Shown: positions 44,961 through 58,800 of the stretch, piece after piece
Layout of the letters: every line of letters starts with the position of its first letter
How positions within the stretch are numbered: position 1 is the first letter of the stretch
From: Triops longicaudatus
Lineage: Eukaryota; Arthropoda; Branchiopoda; Notostraca; Triopsidae
Reading direction: 5' to 3'
Length of the DNA stretch: 64,000 bases
Assembly: GCA_022885665.1 (NCBI GenBank)
Contig: JAGQDJ010000124.1
Coordinates: 124,001 to 188,000, forward strand
Position numbers and translations under genes: made by a program
Notes under the pieces: generated by a model
Told to the model about the DNA's origin: nothing
The model's database searches: none
What the model saw: only the letters and a program-made list of their open reading frames with translations

Positions 44961-46740
44961 TCTCCGTCTCTGTCTCTATTTCCACCTCGCTCTATGGATG
45001 ACCACTGCAATGAAGCATTTCTACTTCTTTATGACTGGGATCTGGAAAAACGCACAACATACCCACCTCGAAAAAAAGAGTGGCGCAGCAGCAACGTTTC
45101 TTCTTTCGCGCTCAGCTCAATTTGGACAGTACAGACAATATTGTACGCTTTACTTCTCCCCTATAAAAGAAAGCACCCTCACAAGAAAAAAAAGAAGCCC
45201 AATAAACTGCTGGGCTTGGTTGGTTTGCTCCCGCTATACCACTTTTTCATTCTTTTAATTCTATTACAAACTTACTCGCCGTGCTCTCGACTGCAACCTC
45301 CATCCATGCTGAAACTACTTTTCTTGAGATCTCTTTTTCTTTTCTCATTTATTTAGCTTTTTCTTCGCGTTCGCTTCTTCGGTTCCTCAAACTAGTTCTC
45401 CCGTGTGTAGAACTATACATATCTTTCTTGACGACCCCTAAACCCCCTCACCCTCCCCGTTTCGCCTCACCCGACATCACCAACAACAGTATACCACAAG
45501 CACACGAGACGGACTTTTCTTATTGCAAAAGAAAATACAAAAGACAGAAGGATAAAAAGGCGGCATTCAATTTTCCCAGCCCAGTCCAAGATGCAGCAAA
45601 AGCGTTGCTCAAGTACTCATTGTTTTCCCGAATGGGGGATGACAATCTTCGATCTACCAGTTTTCCCTCAGGAGTTCAGAGAGGAAGGATGCCTCGCTCG
45701 CGTTTTTCCCTCTTTTTCTTTTGCAGAAATATAAAGGGGCGGGGAAACGAATACATGCAAAGAGAAAGCCTAGAGTATCAAATGCACGTACTAGTACTTC
45801 GGTTTTGTACCCATCTCCTTTAAAAAAATGTTCAAAGTATTCTCCCAAGGGTACTTTGGAGAATACTTTGGGCAACATTTGCACTCCAAGTATTTAACGA
45901 AACTCATTGTTAACTTAACTTCTAGATACCTTATTTTGTAAACGGAGCTAATACAAAAGCTGCGACTGTATTAGGCTCAGCAACCATGGGTGTTAATAAA
46001 AATAACACAATATATGGAAAGCTTCCGACAACGATTTCTATGTTGGAGCCAAATGGGACGGCTAAATAGATAATAAATTACACAAGAAAGCGCAAACCTC
46101 AATTACTGACATCAAAAGAAAAAGTGGTTTTCAAATCAGACAGATAATACATAACGTCTACATTACACGCGTACTTCGGAACACTTAGCTATAGTTTTCA
46201 GTATGTCTTGTGCCAGATGATAATACAGTATGTGTATCGTGTAGCACCGAAACGTTTGTGAGTGTGTGCGCAGCCTACACGCAAATCCAGATAGGTAATG
46301 TAAAAGCCATTATCGGGATAGGGGCGGCTTCAGATCAATGCAACAAATGAATTCCATTGCCCCAAACAAGCTTGATAAGTGGGCAAGTTTCTCACGAGAA
46401 CATTTTCCCTCACTTCTTGCACAACGCCCGAGTAAAACTACAGGAGTAATATCGGTTTAAGGAAGCACTTAGGGAGTTTGCATCTCCTGCGCTTTCGAAA
46501 CTTCGCTCGGTACTCCATTCTGCAGAGCGGTAAGTAAAAGTTCTCATACTCATTCCCATCCTCCCGTACGAGTAGTGTTGTGTTTTAAAAGACTGGACCA
46601 TCTCCAGGCAGCTGAAATTTCATCGTCTTTCTCGAGCTCTGTCGTCTTGGTCGTCTCATTTATTCCTGGCTTATAGCAAAAACACACAACGCTCGTACCA
46701 TAGCCTTCTCCTCCTCCTTTTCGTCCTTGCCTCCACCCCA
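44961..46740. other. Pyrimidine-rich non-coding stretch
   Basis: Plus-strand C/T-rich segments keep several frames open by composition (44955-45356 and 45281-45823) without splice partners or family resemblance. A small inverted repeat CAAAGTATTCTCC / GGAGAATACTTTG occurs at 45833-45845 and 45858-45870. I see no gene. Confidence 0.4.
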
Positions 46741-47290
46741 AAGCATCATATAATGGCGGCCTGGGCTATTGATTATCTCCGTCGAGCACCAGCATCCTCC
46801 CGAAACGCCATGCCGCTGGGCACCTCACCTTTGTTAATGTTCTTTTTTTCCTTTTCGTGCTTCAGGAAGTTTGGTCAAATTTTCACCAATTAAGACGAAA
46901 ATTCCCCAGTCATGCCATGAATGAGAGACTCCTCTATGCGTGCGATCCGTTTGTTGGCGTTGCGCCATGGAAAGCGGCCAATGCCCATATCCCATATCGC
47001 TATGAATATGATAACCGGCGGGGAAGCATCCGAGCCCTTCCGTCGCGCGCTATTGGCTGCACGTTCCATGTTGCTTATGGCTGGGTGTCACAAAAGGGGC
47101 CGTCCATAAGGTTACGATATGAAATGCTGCTTATATGTGAGGTGAAGGGGAACCTTTCTGCCAAACGTAGCACAGGCGCTGTTTTTACCACCCGCGCCGC
47201 TGGTTTTGATCCAGCGCCAGTTATGACGATGATGGATGAAACGCAGGTCCCAGAACACGCCCTCTGTTGAAACTTCCGTGCGGTAATCGG
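46741..47290. other. GC-richer island, candidate regulatory element
   Basis: Balanced-composition sequence flanked by AT-rich DNA. It contains CCATAT and CCATAAGG words (CArG-like), TGATAA (GATA-type), CTATTGGC (CCAAT box, minus strand) and repeated CCCATATC motifs within 46970-47150. A 137-codon plus frame (46857-47270) is open, but without splice or homology support I regard the block as more likely a regulatory element. Confidence 0.35.
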
Positions 47291-48855
47291 CCAGCTTCCT
47301 TTCCCTCTCTACTCACAAAACATTTTACAAAGCTCATCATCTTACCCATTACCTCGCTCAACTGATATAGCAAGTTGATATAGCAAGTATACTTGAATCG
47401 CAGTCAACTAAAGAAAATGATACATGGGTTCATCATGACGAATCATTATGGGTATTTGGACGATAAGGAAACGTGACTTTTCAGGTTTGTGGCATCAACT
47501 TAGTTAGTGAACGAAAGCCATTTTCCAAGTTTCTAGCGGAATTTAAGGGACATTGTGGCCAGTATTTACGCTGAAATGACGGATCGATTCGTCGGCTGCT
47601 GCTGCTGCGTTGCGTGCGGGCGGTCAACGTGACCGGAATCTCTTCATATACTTGCTCCAGCCTTCTTCAGCTGGGGCAATCGGCAACGACAATCCTGTAA
47701 AGACCCAAGCAGATGATGACAAAAAAAGGAGATGCTGACTGTTTCTTTTCGGGGCTCAGTTTTGTTTCCTAGCGCAAAACCCCTTTTCCTGGAATAAAAA
47801 AGAAGAAAAACTGTCGCTGCCTTTTTGCTATTTCTTTTTTATTTTCAGGCACAGTTTTGTGCGTATGAGAAGAGCTTATTCTCCTTTTCCCTTTTCCTGA
47901 TGTATGAGATATTTCTCGGCTGTTAATGAAGCCAGTTGAAGATGGAAGCGAAATGAGAACTGTGGAAAGTCGTCGCGGCAGATAAGCAAAGTATTCCCAT
48001 TTGTTTTTTGGCTAAGACAATAGCGCGACTATAGGCTGAAAGGCGGGATGAGGAGACGGGGAGGCAAGTATGGATGAACAAGTCCATCATCAAGCACATT
48101 TCTCCCAAGTCGGAGCTGTTTCATGCTAATGACTTGGCAGCAGCCAGGATCATAGCGGCTCACAAGGAGAAGCACAAGCAATATGACTTTTGTGTGTGTG
48201 AGTGTGTATGTGTTCCTTTGCCTGAAGGGAGAGAGCGAGAAAGAGAGAATGCTGCTGAGCAAAAGCGGGAGGAGCTTGCAGCTTGACAGATCTTCATCCA
48301 CATCCCTATGACTCTCACATGCTGCTTTTCGTATACTTGGCCAAGCATGGCGGCGACGAATCCTTCATTAAAGTAATGAACCTATTTGCACCGCCGCCAT
48401 CCCTTGCTTTTACCCCCCTGAAACATCACTACTCCCTTTTTCCCTCGTTTACGCCACCCTATCCTCTCTCTGCCGTCGCTTCCACGTACACTTCGGTCGC
48501 CCTGTTAATACAATTCCCCGAACGACTTTTATAGACCGGTGCAATCAAGAAGATTTTTACGGGGATTATAGCTACTAGAAAGCTTGGCGGGATGAAAATA
48601 AAGTTTCTTAATTATTATAGGAGATGGTCTTGTTTTGGAGGGTGCAAACGGCAGTTTAACCCGAAAAGTTGAAGGCACTCATGCTCGAATAGTTTACTTG
48701 AAATAGCATGCAAATCGCTTGTTCGTTTTCTGAGTTTCTTCTTCACAATACTTAAATAAAATCAAAAGATGGTATTTTAAATAACTAGAGAGTTTCTTTA
48801 CAAGTATTTCCTGGAACGGACTAGCATAATTCATATAGTAGGCCTGACTAAACAA
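47291..48855. other. Non-coding with simple repeats
   Basis: Includes a duplicated TTGATATAGCAAG-like word near 47364, a short CTG run at about 47598, a TGTGTGTG tract near 48190 and a GAGAGCGAGAAAGAGAG purine tract near 48230. No gene seen. Confidence 0.45.
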
Positions 48856-49401
48856 GTGATTAGTGGTCCGCAAAATGGGTGTAAAACTTTGAACGCGAAA
48901 TCAATTAAAATACACACATCAGTAAGTGATGTAGAAATTAATAAAGCTTGTGAAATTAATAAATTAATAAAGAGAATGTTGTATAAATACTTATTTCTTA
49001 ATTCACTTCTTTTCTGCATTTACGCTTTTGCAACAAGAGATTCACGATACTTAATCAATTACGTTAAATATTTGAAGCACCTTGTTCAGAAATTCTCAGT
49101 TACGACCACTAAAAGTTGTTTTTATTATTCTTTGATATTGGAATGCCTAACGGAAAGAAATTATTATATTTCTGGTGCAGTAATTTTGCCAACATTCAGT
49201 CCACCGTTATTATGTACCGAACTAAGTCCACCGTCAATAGCGAACATTTCTTGTACTAATATTTTTGTTCATTCAAATACTGTACCTTACTTCGAGACTT
49301 ATGAAGAGTTTCGCTTTTTTAATCATTTCATGTTCCTTGACAAAAATAATTTTTGCCGGCCTGTAACAACTGCGGACCACTTTCGTTTCAAAATTAAGTG
49401 A
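48856..49401 (+). other. Unassigned 181-codon open frame in AT-rich DNA
   Basis: The longest open frame in the right half of the window, from ATG 48856 to 49401. The predicted protein is rich in Ile, Lys, Asn, Phe and Tyr with several Cys and resembles no family I know. No promoter, splice or polyadenylation context supports it. It could be a lineage-specific gene or chance; chance is likelier. Confidence 0.15.
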
Positions 49402-52400
49402 ATTATAATGGTTTTCTGTAGCAATAGTGGTACAATGAAAACTACTCTTCATCTAATTATAAATATTTATGAGAAGTGTGCCGTTATCCAAAAGATATCA
49501 AATACAGTATTTTAAAAGCCATTTAACAGACTACATGCTAAATACGTTTTAGAATGTATTTTGACGTACACGTCGAATTAATCGACTTAAAGCACAGCAT
49601 AATTAAACAAAGTAATAATTAGTTAATTGTCAAAACAGTGCAAAAGAATACTAATGTTTCCGGGTGAAACACACTAGAGAAATCTGAACATACTAAGTTC
49701 ACAACGCTGCCAAATTGCTATGCAAATTGGCAGCGTTGTGAATCTCTTTACGAATATTATAAGTAACAACGAATACAATTCTCTCTATAAGTAATTCTCT
49801 CTGTAAATAACAAGAGACAGCATCTTTTAAGCTCTGGTCTAGGCAAATTTCTCACTGTACGGTGTAATAAGGAATACAAGGTTGAAAATCTATGAGACAG
49901 TGCAAACATTCATATCTTTCACAGGGAAAGTGAGTATTGTATAGACAGGTAGCACTTCAATAAATATGTAAAGGTTTGCTATAAAAGAGCTGCAAAGATT
50001 TCGCGAACTAAAGATCCAGGTTACAAAACAATGCATGTTTTCCTTTTGGCGACGGTCGCAATAAATAAGAAGTAATACTCCCCGCCCCAAACTGTCTCAG
50101 GTTTCATTGTTCCGAAAGTTGACTGGCAAACGAGTCAAAGTTCAGCGCGTTCAGCTGACGTAGAAAGAATGTTTTTCTTTGAATTGAGGAATATTCATTG
50201 TCACGACATTTCGGGGGCGCTGGACAAATACCGCTGAACGAGGATAGAAAAAGAGGCAAAAGTCAAGGAACGGGTGAGTTCCCATTCCTATTAAAAGACG
50301 GAAGTCATAGCTCAGAAGAATCAACAAGCTTGGATAATTTTTAGCACCTTACAAACTTCGAAGCTCGTTTTGTGCGCCTTCGCCTTCGCTCCCTCCACCC
50401 CACCCCCTCCTAAAAAAATCCTATGGGGTTCTATGTGCCATGTTCCCGCCAAGTTCAACAGCGCAGCTATATTTCATGAAACAGGGAGTAAGAAGGAGGG
50501 TTAAAGGATGCACATACCTTCGAAAACTGGTCGTCCTTGCTTTATGGCTAAAACAACAGCAATAGATCAACCAATAGGTCACTGTAAATCTGTCATCAAA
50601 CAAAACTCCGTCCTAATAACTCCCGACGTGGTAGTAAGCTCCTGTACCACACCACCATAGCATTCCCTTTGGCCTACTACTCTCTGAACAATCGTAACAT
50701 TCCTTTAAGTCTTAGTCTCCTTTTTTCCCTTTACCAATAACAATAAGTCCGACTACAGTACGGCAGGAAAGGAAAAAGACATGAAGTCTATATAACACAC
50801 AAAATAACTTTTTACTATAGGCTGGGCTCTCATGCACACGTACTCGTACGTTACTACACAATGCAGTGCTGGACAACACCAACCAAGGACACAAAATCTT
50901 AATAGGCAGTTCCGCCCAAGCAAGTGTCTCGTCACCTTCCATTGACATTATCGTTGGGACGTCGGAGCCGGTACGTAAAATGCGAACTTTACGAAGCAGC
51001 AACAGCAGCCGCCGTTCCACCTCATAAGTCGCTCCTAAGACTTTTGACTTGGCTTAGGGGTGCAACCAAGACGAGCCCCAAACTTCTTTTTTTTTAATTT
51101 CCTTTGCCTTTTTCCCGTTACCCTCTTTGCGCACACCAATAACGACTAAAACTGAAAAGTTAGCGCCATAACTTTAGGAAATTAGTGCAGGAGTAGCAGA
51201 TCCTGCTTCGGCCACCCTAACCTTGAGAAGCATAGTAGAAGGAAAATGTTACGCATTAGGAGTTAATGTAGTCCCAAAAGTCGTTCAAAAATTTGTCTTG
51301 AATTGCTGCAATAGACAGAGAAAAGGGAACGACTGGGTGTAGCTGCGGACGCAATAAAAAGATGAAAAAAGAGGGGGGAGTTCCAAAGGCACTTTCCAAA
51401 GTTTGTGCAAGTGCTTCCTATGTTTAGAGATGGATGCTCCGGAGCCAGAAACCTTACGGACCCTATCCATCTCGGGAGAAATAAGCATGAGTTCGGGGAT
51501 GAGTAGCAAGAGCCCCCATGAAAAGGCTCAAGCCTTGTCTAACTGTTTATTGTACTAAAAGTGAGGCGAAACTGGTTGTATTTTTATCACTATAGTTTGT
51601 GCTTGTATGTATATATATGTATATGTGTTTGTGTGCGTGCTATCCCAGTCATGCTGGGAGCTTGCATTATATGTAAATATGCAAACGCAGAAGCCTTAAT
51701 ATTCCTACCTATTTATTCTGTCTTAGACCCAACAAACTTCGTCATTTTTTATTTTTTTTTCTTAGGGACAGGGATTGGTGGGCCGGATGGGTTAGTAAAG
51801 ATTGGACAATAACTGTTCAGGTCCCACAATCTGAAAAGGAGAAGCAATAATCAACACAGGAAAAAAAATCTGTACCATTGAGAAAAAAAGGTGGCTATAT
51901 AACCTGGCCTCACGCGGAGCTGCGATGTTGTTAAGACATACATTGCACACTGGGTGGGCTCATAATCCTTGTGCAAAGCCGGTGTGCGGGAGCCCGCACG
52001 GCAGCACACCCCTGCCTTTTCCAAATAAACGTTCGCCCAGACCCTTTAAGACCTTTTGCGCTTGGAGGAGGAAACCCAGTTCAAAAATTTCCGCATTTTC
52101 TCAGCTTTAGAACGTCCACCCACATCACACACATACACATACACACAAAGAAGCTTTCTGGTAGCCCACGTAGTCGAATGTAGGGAAATAAGACCAAGAC
52201 AGAGCAAAAGCCATCAAGTTGAGCTGTGAATTCCCATAAAACGATTTGACTTTTGAAATTTTGAAGTTCTAAAACATACCACAATGGTAAGCCAGACTGT
52301 ACCATTTTTTATTCTTCTCCGTCGTCACGGGGGTTTATGTCAGCATTAAATTTTTATGATGCGGTTTCGTATTGAGATTGCTATCAAAATATCGACAATG

Positions 52401-54860
52401 TTCCAAATGGTCTGATCTACGTCTCCCTTTATCAAATACTAAATTCGGACAAAAAATAATTGATCTCTTGACTCGAGTCAATCTAGCCTACCTGCTTTAG
52501 TCCAAATAACTGAATTTCCTAATCACAACAGTATTGAAAATATAAAAGAACGGAATTTTTAGCAAGATTTTGAAAACTTAGTGCAAAATGGAGCAGTATG
52601 GTATAAAAGATTTCTCGGTAAATAGACCGCATTTATTTACTTATCGTATTACAAGTCGCAGACTACACATAAAAGAATAGTTGTCATGATTCTTGCCAAT
52701 AAGCAGAAAAGTAGAAATGTATAGTTCGAACATGCCTAAGATTGAGCTCCAACATTTTTTTGAATTACCGCTGCTGCAAGGCTCGTTCGAGTGCAAAGAT
52801 ATTCAAAGTAACCTGAAAGAAAATTATTTCATGTTGCATCTTCCGTCAGTCAACTGTAACAATGTATTTAGTACTTTCAAAGAAACCTGAATACACTGGG
52901 TCTCACTTGGAATATTTTAGCGTTTACGACAAGATCCGAACAACGGCTAATACGGGTCTGAGGAAGTCCCAAATTGACTTTATTCAGTGTTGTGCTAACG
53001 GTTCTCTTTTAGAAATAAGTTCATAAAACAATATGACAAAAATAAAGAGTTGCTCGAGCTGCCTTGATAGACCGCAGCTGGAGCTTTCATGTTCTCTACC
53101 CGTCATGTCAAGTTTGGTTGCATTCTAATGATCACCACGCAATTCTAGAGTTCATTGTTGGGCATAATGGGGTCTCTATTGTTATTGTAAAAGGTATTAG
53201 TTTCTCCTATTGTGCAAGTGTTGTAATTTAAACATCGATCCCATTCCATTCAGTTAAAACCCAATGGGGAGATCTCTCTTGGTGAATTTTGATAGTCAAA
53301 TTTTCCATCAAGGTGTTGGAACAAACGAGATACGCTTGACTGATTGCGTGGGCTCCTAGGTAGCATTTTTGCTCACCTGTACATGGGGATAAAACTGCTT
53401 CTTCAAAAAAAAAAATTTAGTAGGATGCCTATCTAAGCTCGCGCAGAAAAAGAAAAAAGAAAACGGCGATCATAGCACCTGCAAAATATCGGCTCGGCCA
53501 GGTGAGAAACCATGGGAGGTTGGGAAACCATGCTAAGCGCCCTTTCTTTCTCGTCACTCTCGGGGCGGAGCAGGACATTGTAAAGCTTCTCTGCAAACAA
53601 GGACTAAAGAGTCATTGAATATTTTTCAGGCAAATACAGTATGCAAAGTCGTTCAAGTTGAACCAAACGCGCAACCATGCTGCACCAATTTCAGCCACCA
53701 ATTTTCGATTTTTCGACCTTTTCACGGTTACACAGCTGTCGTTTCAATAGTTTTACCTTACATTATCTGTAAAAAAAATTACATGCACACAGAAAAAGAA
53801 GAAAAATACATTTTAAATAAAACGGGCAAAATATTTTAAAAAAAATAGTATGGTCATTTTTGCTCTTTAGAACGAGCACAAAAAAATACATAAATAGCGA
53901 AATAATTGTTGACACTTTTTACTGGTTTCTAGGACCAGCAGTACATAACCCACCACGACGAATTAAAATCATGAAACCAATTTTGAAAGTATACAGACGA
54001 AGGTCATGCACGGCTACGGATTTCAGTCACCTTTGGATTCATTCTTCTCAAAATTCTGAATTATTGGTCAGAGTCCGGTTTTTCCCGCGGTTGGACGCGA
54101 CAAATTTCTGAGAACGTGACAACTCCACCTTGAACAATTCTCCTTCCAGAACTTGGTTTCGTTTGACAAAAAGACGCATCAAAACTGAAAATGAAATGGA
54201 CGAGAAACACGTTTTTCCCCAAAACTTCCCAACCCAAGTCCAAATCAAGCAATACGCAAATATCCATGCTAATGACTCTTACGGAAAGTGAAGCGTAGCA
54301 CAGAACTCGAAACTGAAAATCCATCGCACTGCAGCCAACACGCTATCTGGAGCGAAACCTGGGGTGGAAGGGTGATGGGCAGGCAGAAAAAGGGGTGCAA
54401 CGGGTAGGATCTATTTGTTATGCATGGAATTTAGATTCATTAGCCAACTCAAGCTGAGATGAAGCTTCCTACAAAACGACCCAGCTGTCACAATCCTCCC
54501 TCCGACAATATTCGCCCCCAGCCCCAGTAGCCGCAAATCGTCATCGTCTTCTAATCTACAATTCTGCCACTTGTTTACGATACAGATCTGCCCATCACCT
54601 ACATGTCCTTTAACGATCTCATATGCGGATTTAATACTGGACTAAGCCACAACCCCAACTTCGTAAAAAAAAGGTACAAACACCTGAATTAGCCCTTAAA
54701 TTTCATGACAACTGTAAATGAGCTTGCTATGTTGCCATACTGTGATTTACATTAATGATACAGTGGAAAAATAAGTAATGCATTTTCAATCGAACGTATT
54801 ATTTCGTAATTATTTAATAAATTATATAGTTTCCTGAGCTGAAAAAATTGAAGACAGCTA
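49402..54860. other. Non-coding, no supported gene
   Basis: AT-rich with a few simple tracts: alternating TATATG/TGTGTG near 51605-51640, CACACATACACA near 52125-52145, and a C-rich CCCTCCACCCCACCCCC segment near 50392. The hairpin at 49698-49742 is listed separately. Confidence 0.45.
49698..49742. repeat. Inverted repeat with 16-bp perfect stem
   Basis: TTCACAACGCTGCCAA at 49698-49713 and its exact complement at 49727-49742. After one mismatch three more pairs extend the stem, leaving a 5-base loop (CTATG). The stem is GC-richer than its surroundings. It could be the fused ends of a tiny element or a structured RNA; at about 20 bp the stem is rather short for a microRNA precursor. Confidence 0.88.
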
Positions 54861-57800
54861 ATGGAGTGAGTCAAGTTTGATAATTTCCACCAACGTTGGT
54901 AGATTCCAAAGTCATTTCCCTTTCTGGAATGGAATATAAAAGATGAACAGTTTAGCTATAAAACTGTTCAAGGGTGAATAACGTTGAATACAGAGCCAGT
55001 GGGAAAGATTGTTTTCGTTTTATAATACAAAGTATACGTTAAAAAAGTGTAGCCAATTCTATCCCAACCAATGGAGTAAAGGTGCGCCTTTTTCGTACAG
55101 GCATTGTACCGGCACGACTCGACAAACCATGCAGCACGCTTAGCACATATCGGGCTGAGAAAAGTTTCTCCCTCAGTTTGTAGTTATCCAAAACATGGAA
55201 TTAGCTAAAAACGGCTGTTTGTTGCTTTTGCTCCGAATGATGCGGTTGGAGATGAGTGGGAGGAAGCTAATCCTACGTCTGTCACGTTTCCGTCAAAGGA
55301 ACTTTCAACCCTGGGCATACATCTTTAACAATATTGGGGCTTTGGCTATGCATGTGCTGCTTCATTCTTTCCTAATCTAAATGAGGGACAGTATTTTCCT
55401 ATTGTCTTTCTCTTGTTTCCCCTCTCCCTACCTCCCCCTCCCAAGCCTTATGGCTTCTCATACACACGCACACATATCCCACATACGTGGCCACTCTAAT
55501 GTGCAATGTTTATGCGTCGCTGTCCAAGGAAAACATTAAGACTGATTTTGTGCATAGCCTTAGTACTGAGGGTCATTTCACTCATTATAACTTATAATAC
55601 CAATACTCCTACGTATGTAAGAGCACTCCAACACTGTCCCGCCCTTGAAAGATCTATGGGGACTGTAATGAAAGTAAGAAATAAGGAATGCTAAGCTTAG
55701 AGCAAAGGAGGATCCCCCTCTTTCCAAAGAAAGAGGCGCGTGTAATGTATGGAGTTAATGAAAGACTTTTCGGTTTACTTGTTGGAAAATCGTACGTTAT
55801 ACCACGGAGCATATGCTTCTTTTTAAAGAAGGAAAAAGGAACGATTGGGGTGTTGGGGGGCGAGAGAAACAATACTAATACTGCAAGTTACTTTTCGTGA
55901 CTGACAAGTTGCCCGGCAAGTGAGAAGTAATGGGGGCACGTGGGGGTTACTCGGGGCACGTGTTGGCCACTTGGGGTTAAGCGGGAAGAATTTGGGGAAA
56001 AACCAAGGGGGTCGGAAATCAGACCAGGAAGTCGGAAAAACCGCCCTAACGCATATACGCTCACCGAAAAAAAAAATCCATGTAAGTAAAGGCTAAATGG
56101 AAACGGTTCCGGAATTGAAAAACACGCTTGGCTCATAGACTCCGCTCCACTAACAAAAAAAGAGAACAATAAATAAATAAACACAATGACATACAACAAA
56201 TTGTCAATAAAACTAATACATTGCGAAGAAAAATTATTAAATAATAAATCTAGTGCAGTAAATAGAAATAGAAAATATGTTACTCGTAAAACTAACTTCA
56301 GGCTGTTATACAAAAGAGTATTGAAATTATTGAACAAAATACGATTGTATATAAGAAACTTTGGTAATTTTCTGTTATGCACCCCCCTCGATTCGTTTGT
56401 TTCACAAGCGTTTCTAGTGGGTTAAAACTAGACTACGGTTACAAACAAACATTCTTCAAATTAATCTGGGCCTAAACTAAACTGATTCAACTAGCCTAAC
56501 CTTATTTAATCTAACAAAACTGACCTACCTTCTGCATCGACTTTCCCATGGTTTGCATAGGTGCACAGAGGTTAATACGTTGACAATTTCTGAATTAAGT
56601 TAAATTAGGTTAGGCTTTGTTAGGTTTAGCTAGGTTAGGTCAGTTTTACTTAGGCTAGGGTGGTTTACGTTAGTATGGGGAAAACTAGGAATCGATGTAT
56701 ATAAAAAAGTACCGAAACTTTAAGTGAACGTTATATAATTTTAGCATAATTAAGCAGCAAAAAATCATAGGCAGTAGAAGCAAGAACTATGACCAAAAGG
56801 TGGAACTGTTCGCAAAACAGGGCTAAACATTACTACTATAAGGCTAAATATTGCTGTTCAATCTTAGCATGAAACCCACGTCATTCCATTTCAGTTATAA
56901 ACTTTTTCAATTGCAAATCAGCCTGTAAGTTAAAAGACCCGTTAGTTTGCACGGTAACACGAAACGCATGTTCATGAATACACGCAACACAAGGTAATGC
57001 GTCCTCGTACTACTAATTATCAAAACCAAAACAATCTGCAAGGACTGATCACGGACATCTTCACTTGTACATCCTTAACTAACAACTTGTCAGCTGCCTC
57101 CAACTTGGCTGACAAGACTCGACTATAGCACTGGGTATCTGAACCATACAACACATCGTACCCTGTGACCTTCAATACCAGAACAATAGTACTTCAAGGC
57201 TCAAGTAAATAACCCATAAGTGTACCTATGAGAAACCTGTTTACTGTTTACTCGCATCTCCGCGTAGAATTGCCTCTACATCTGTTGATTAGCTGGGCAA
57301 AAGTCCTTTAAGGACATTCCCAGCTTATTACAAATAACAAGAGTAAGTGCAGGAGTAAAACAACAGACAAGAACAACGACACCACAACAAATACGATATG
57401 GAGTCATTATTTCGATAGAATTGTGTACCGTGAATGCTTTCAATATTTGTCACTCAACCAATATTTCAAAAGGGTTATGCATTACTGCATTCAAGACATT
57501 CCAAACTCCATTTCCGCATACTATAGGCCAACAAGCCGAAGGACTTGTCGCGAGAACATCATCTTTCCAAAACCTGAAACATTGTATTGGAAAGGATGAG
57601 AGAGTGACCGCAGACCGGAACAGGAAGGAAGATCAAAGTCAAAGAAAATGACGGCCATATGCTGCACATGGACACGTGAAAAGGAGCAACGGAGTGAAGG
57701 GGTGGTGGCTGTTTGCTATGCATGTATACCTAATACAGGGATTTCCCAACTTGTGGTTTCTGTTCGGTTTGTCCCCCCTCCCACCCCCTCTACTCCCATT

Positions 57801-58800
57801 TTCCACAACAAGACAAGACCCTGCGAGAAGAACAAGAGAGCACGAGAAGATGTGGCCCAAAGCGTGCGCATAGACCCGAAGAAAGGGTCATAAGTCTTTA
57901 ATAAGTCATGTGTTAGGGGTTTTACATTATATGGATGTCATTCAGTCCAGCTTATCATGACCAACGCGGAAGTTATCCAGCACATGTGCTCCATTTAGTC
58001 CCTTTGACCCCTTTCAAAAGCTTCTGTCCCGAAAGCGAACCTGTCGTTCTTTTGTCTTGCTTACAAGACTATACTTTAACCGCACTACCACCCCTTTCAA
58101 CCCCTCCATCAAACCAAACTTTCCAAAGTTCACTTTAGGGAGAAGTCTTGTACCACGGTTTCTAGGACATACACACACACATAGACGACTCGCATACTGC
58201 ACTGGAGTACCGAGAGAATGCTGAAACACGGATGACAAACCCTTTGCCGTGTAACAAATCAAGTCCGGAGACCGAATGGCTTTGAGAGCTTTTTCAGCTT
58301 GCCATTTGCGCTTGTGGCAGTTTTCAAACTATCGAACAGATCTGAGACTTTGTCTGCAGCTCTTTAAAGGAACTATTTCTCATATATAGAAATTTGAAAG
58401 CGCTGTCAAGCATCTTTTGCCAGTTTCGAAAGATTTTCATAAAATGAAAACGTGGAAGAAGAAACAAGGGATGTTAAACGGGGTTGAGTATTCACTGCGG
58501 AGTCCAACAAACTGAAACTTATGGTTAGTATGCTGGGGCAAGATCAACGAACATTGTGCATGCTTTTGCTGTAAAGAGTTAAACTTACTGTTCTGTCCGG
58601 GCATGTAGCATTAGCAAGAAGCAAACAACCAGAGGAGAAAGTGTAGAGGGAGAGTTTTAACGTCAAACAACCCGGTCTTTCCCTCCGCGTCGCTTGCATC
58701 CGCGTCCTCTTTTGTTCCATCTTAATTGTATAGCTCGGGGTGACTAATTAACAGCTAGCAATAAAGAGCATCCTCGGTAAGCAGTGTTACTACCCAAGTT
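54861..58800. other. Non-coding, with C-rich tracts and a TTAGG-rich inverted segment
   Basis: Includes a C-rich tract near 55420-55445, CACACGCACACA near 55462, paired CACGTG boxes at 55937 and 55957 and the TAGGTTAGG-rich segment at 56467-56660. No gene recognised. Confidence 0.4.
56467..56660. repeat. TTAGG/CCTAA-rich imperfect inverted repeat
   Basis: CTAAAC, GCCTAACC and ACTGACCTACC words on the left (56467-56529) are mirrored on the right (56601-56660) by TTAGGTTAGG, GCTAGGTTAGG and TAGGTCAGT. The unit TTAGG equals the arthropod telomere repeat, but the copies are irregular. It could be an interstitial telomere-like scar or chance enrichment. Confidence 0.45.

Noticed and set aside
45281..45823. 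180-codon plus frame
   Set aside because: Pyrimidine-rich DNA keeps the frame open; the predicted Phe/Ser/Leu/Pro-rich product follows base composition.
46857..47270. 137-codon plus frame in the GC-richer island
   Set aside because: No recognisable domain and no splice or start context; a regulatory island explains the composition better.
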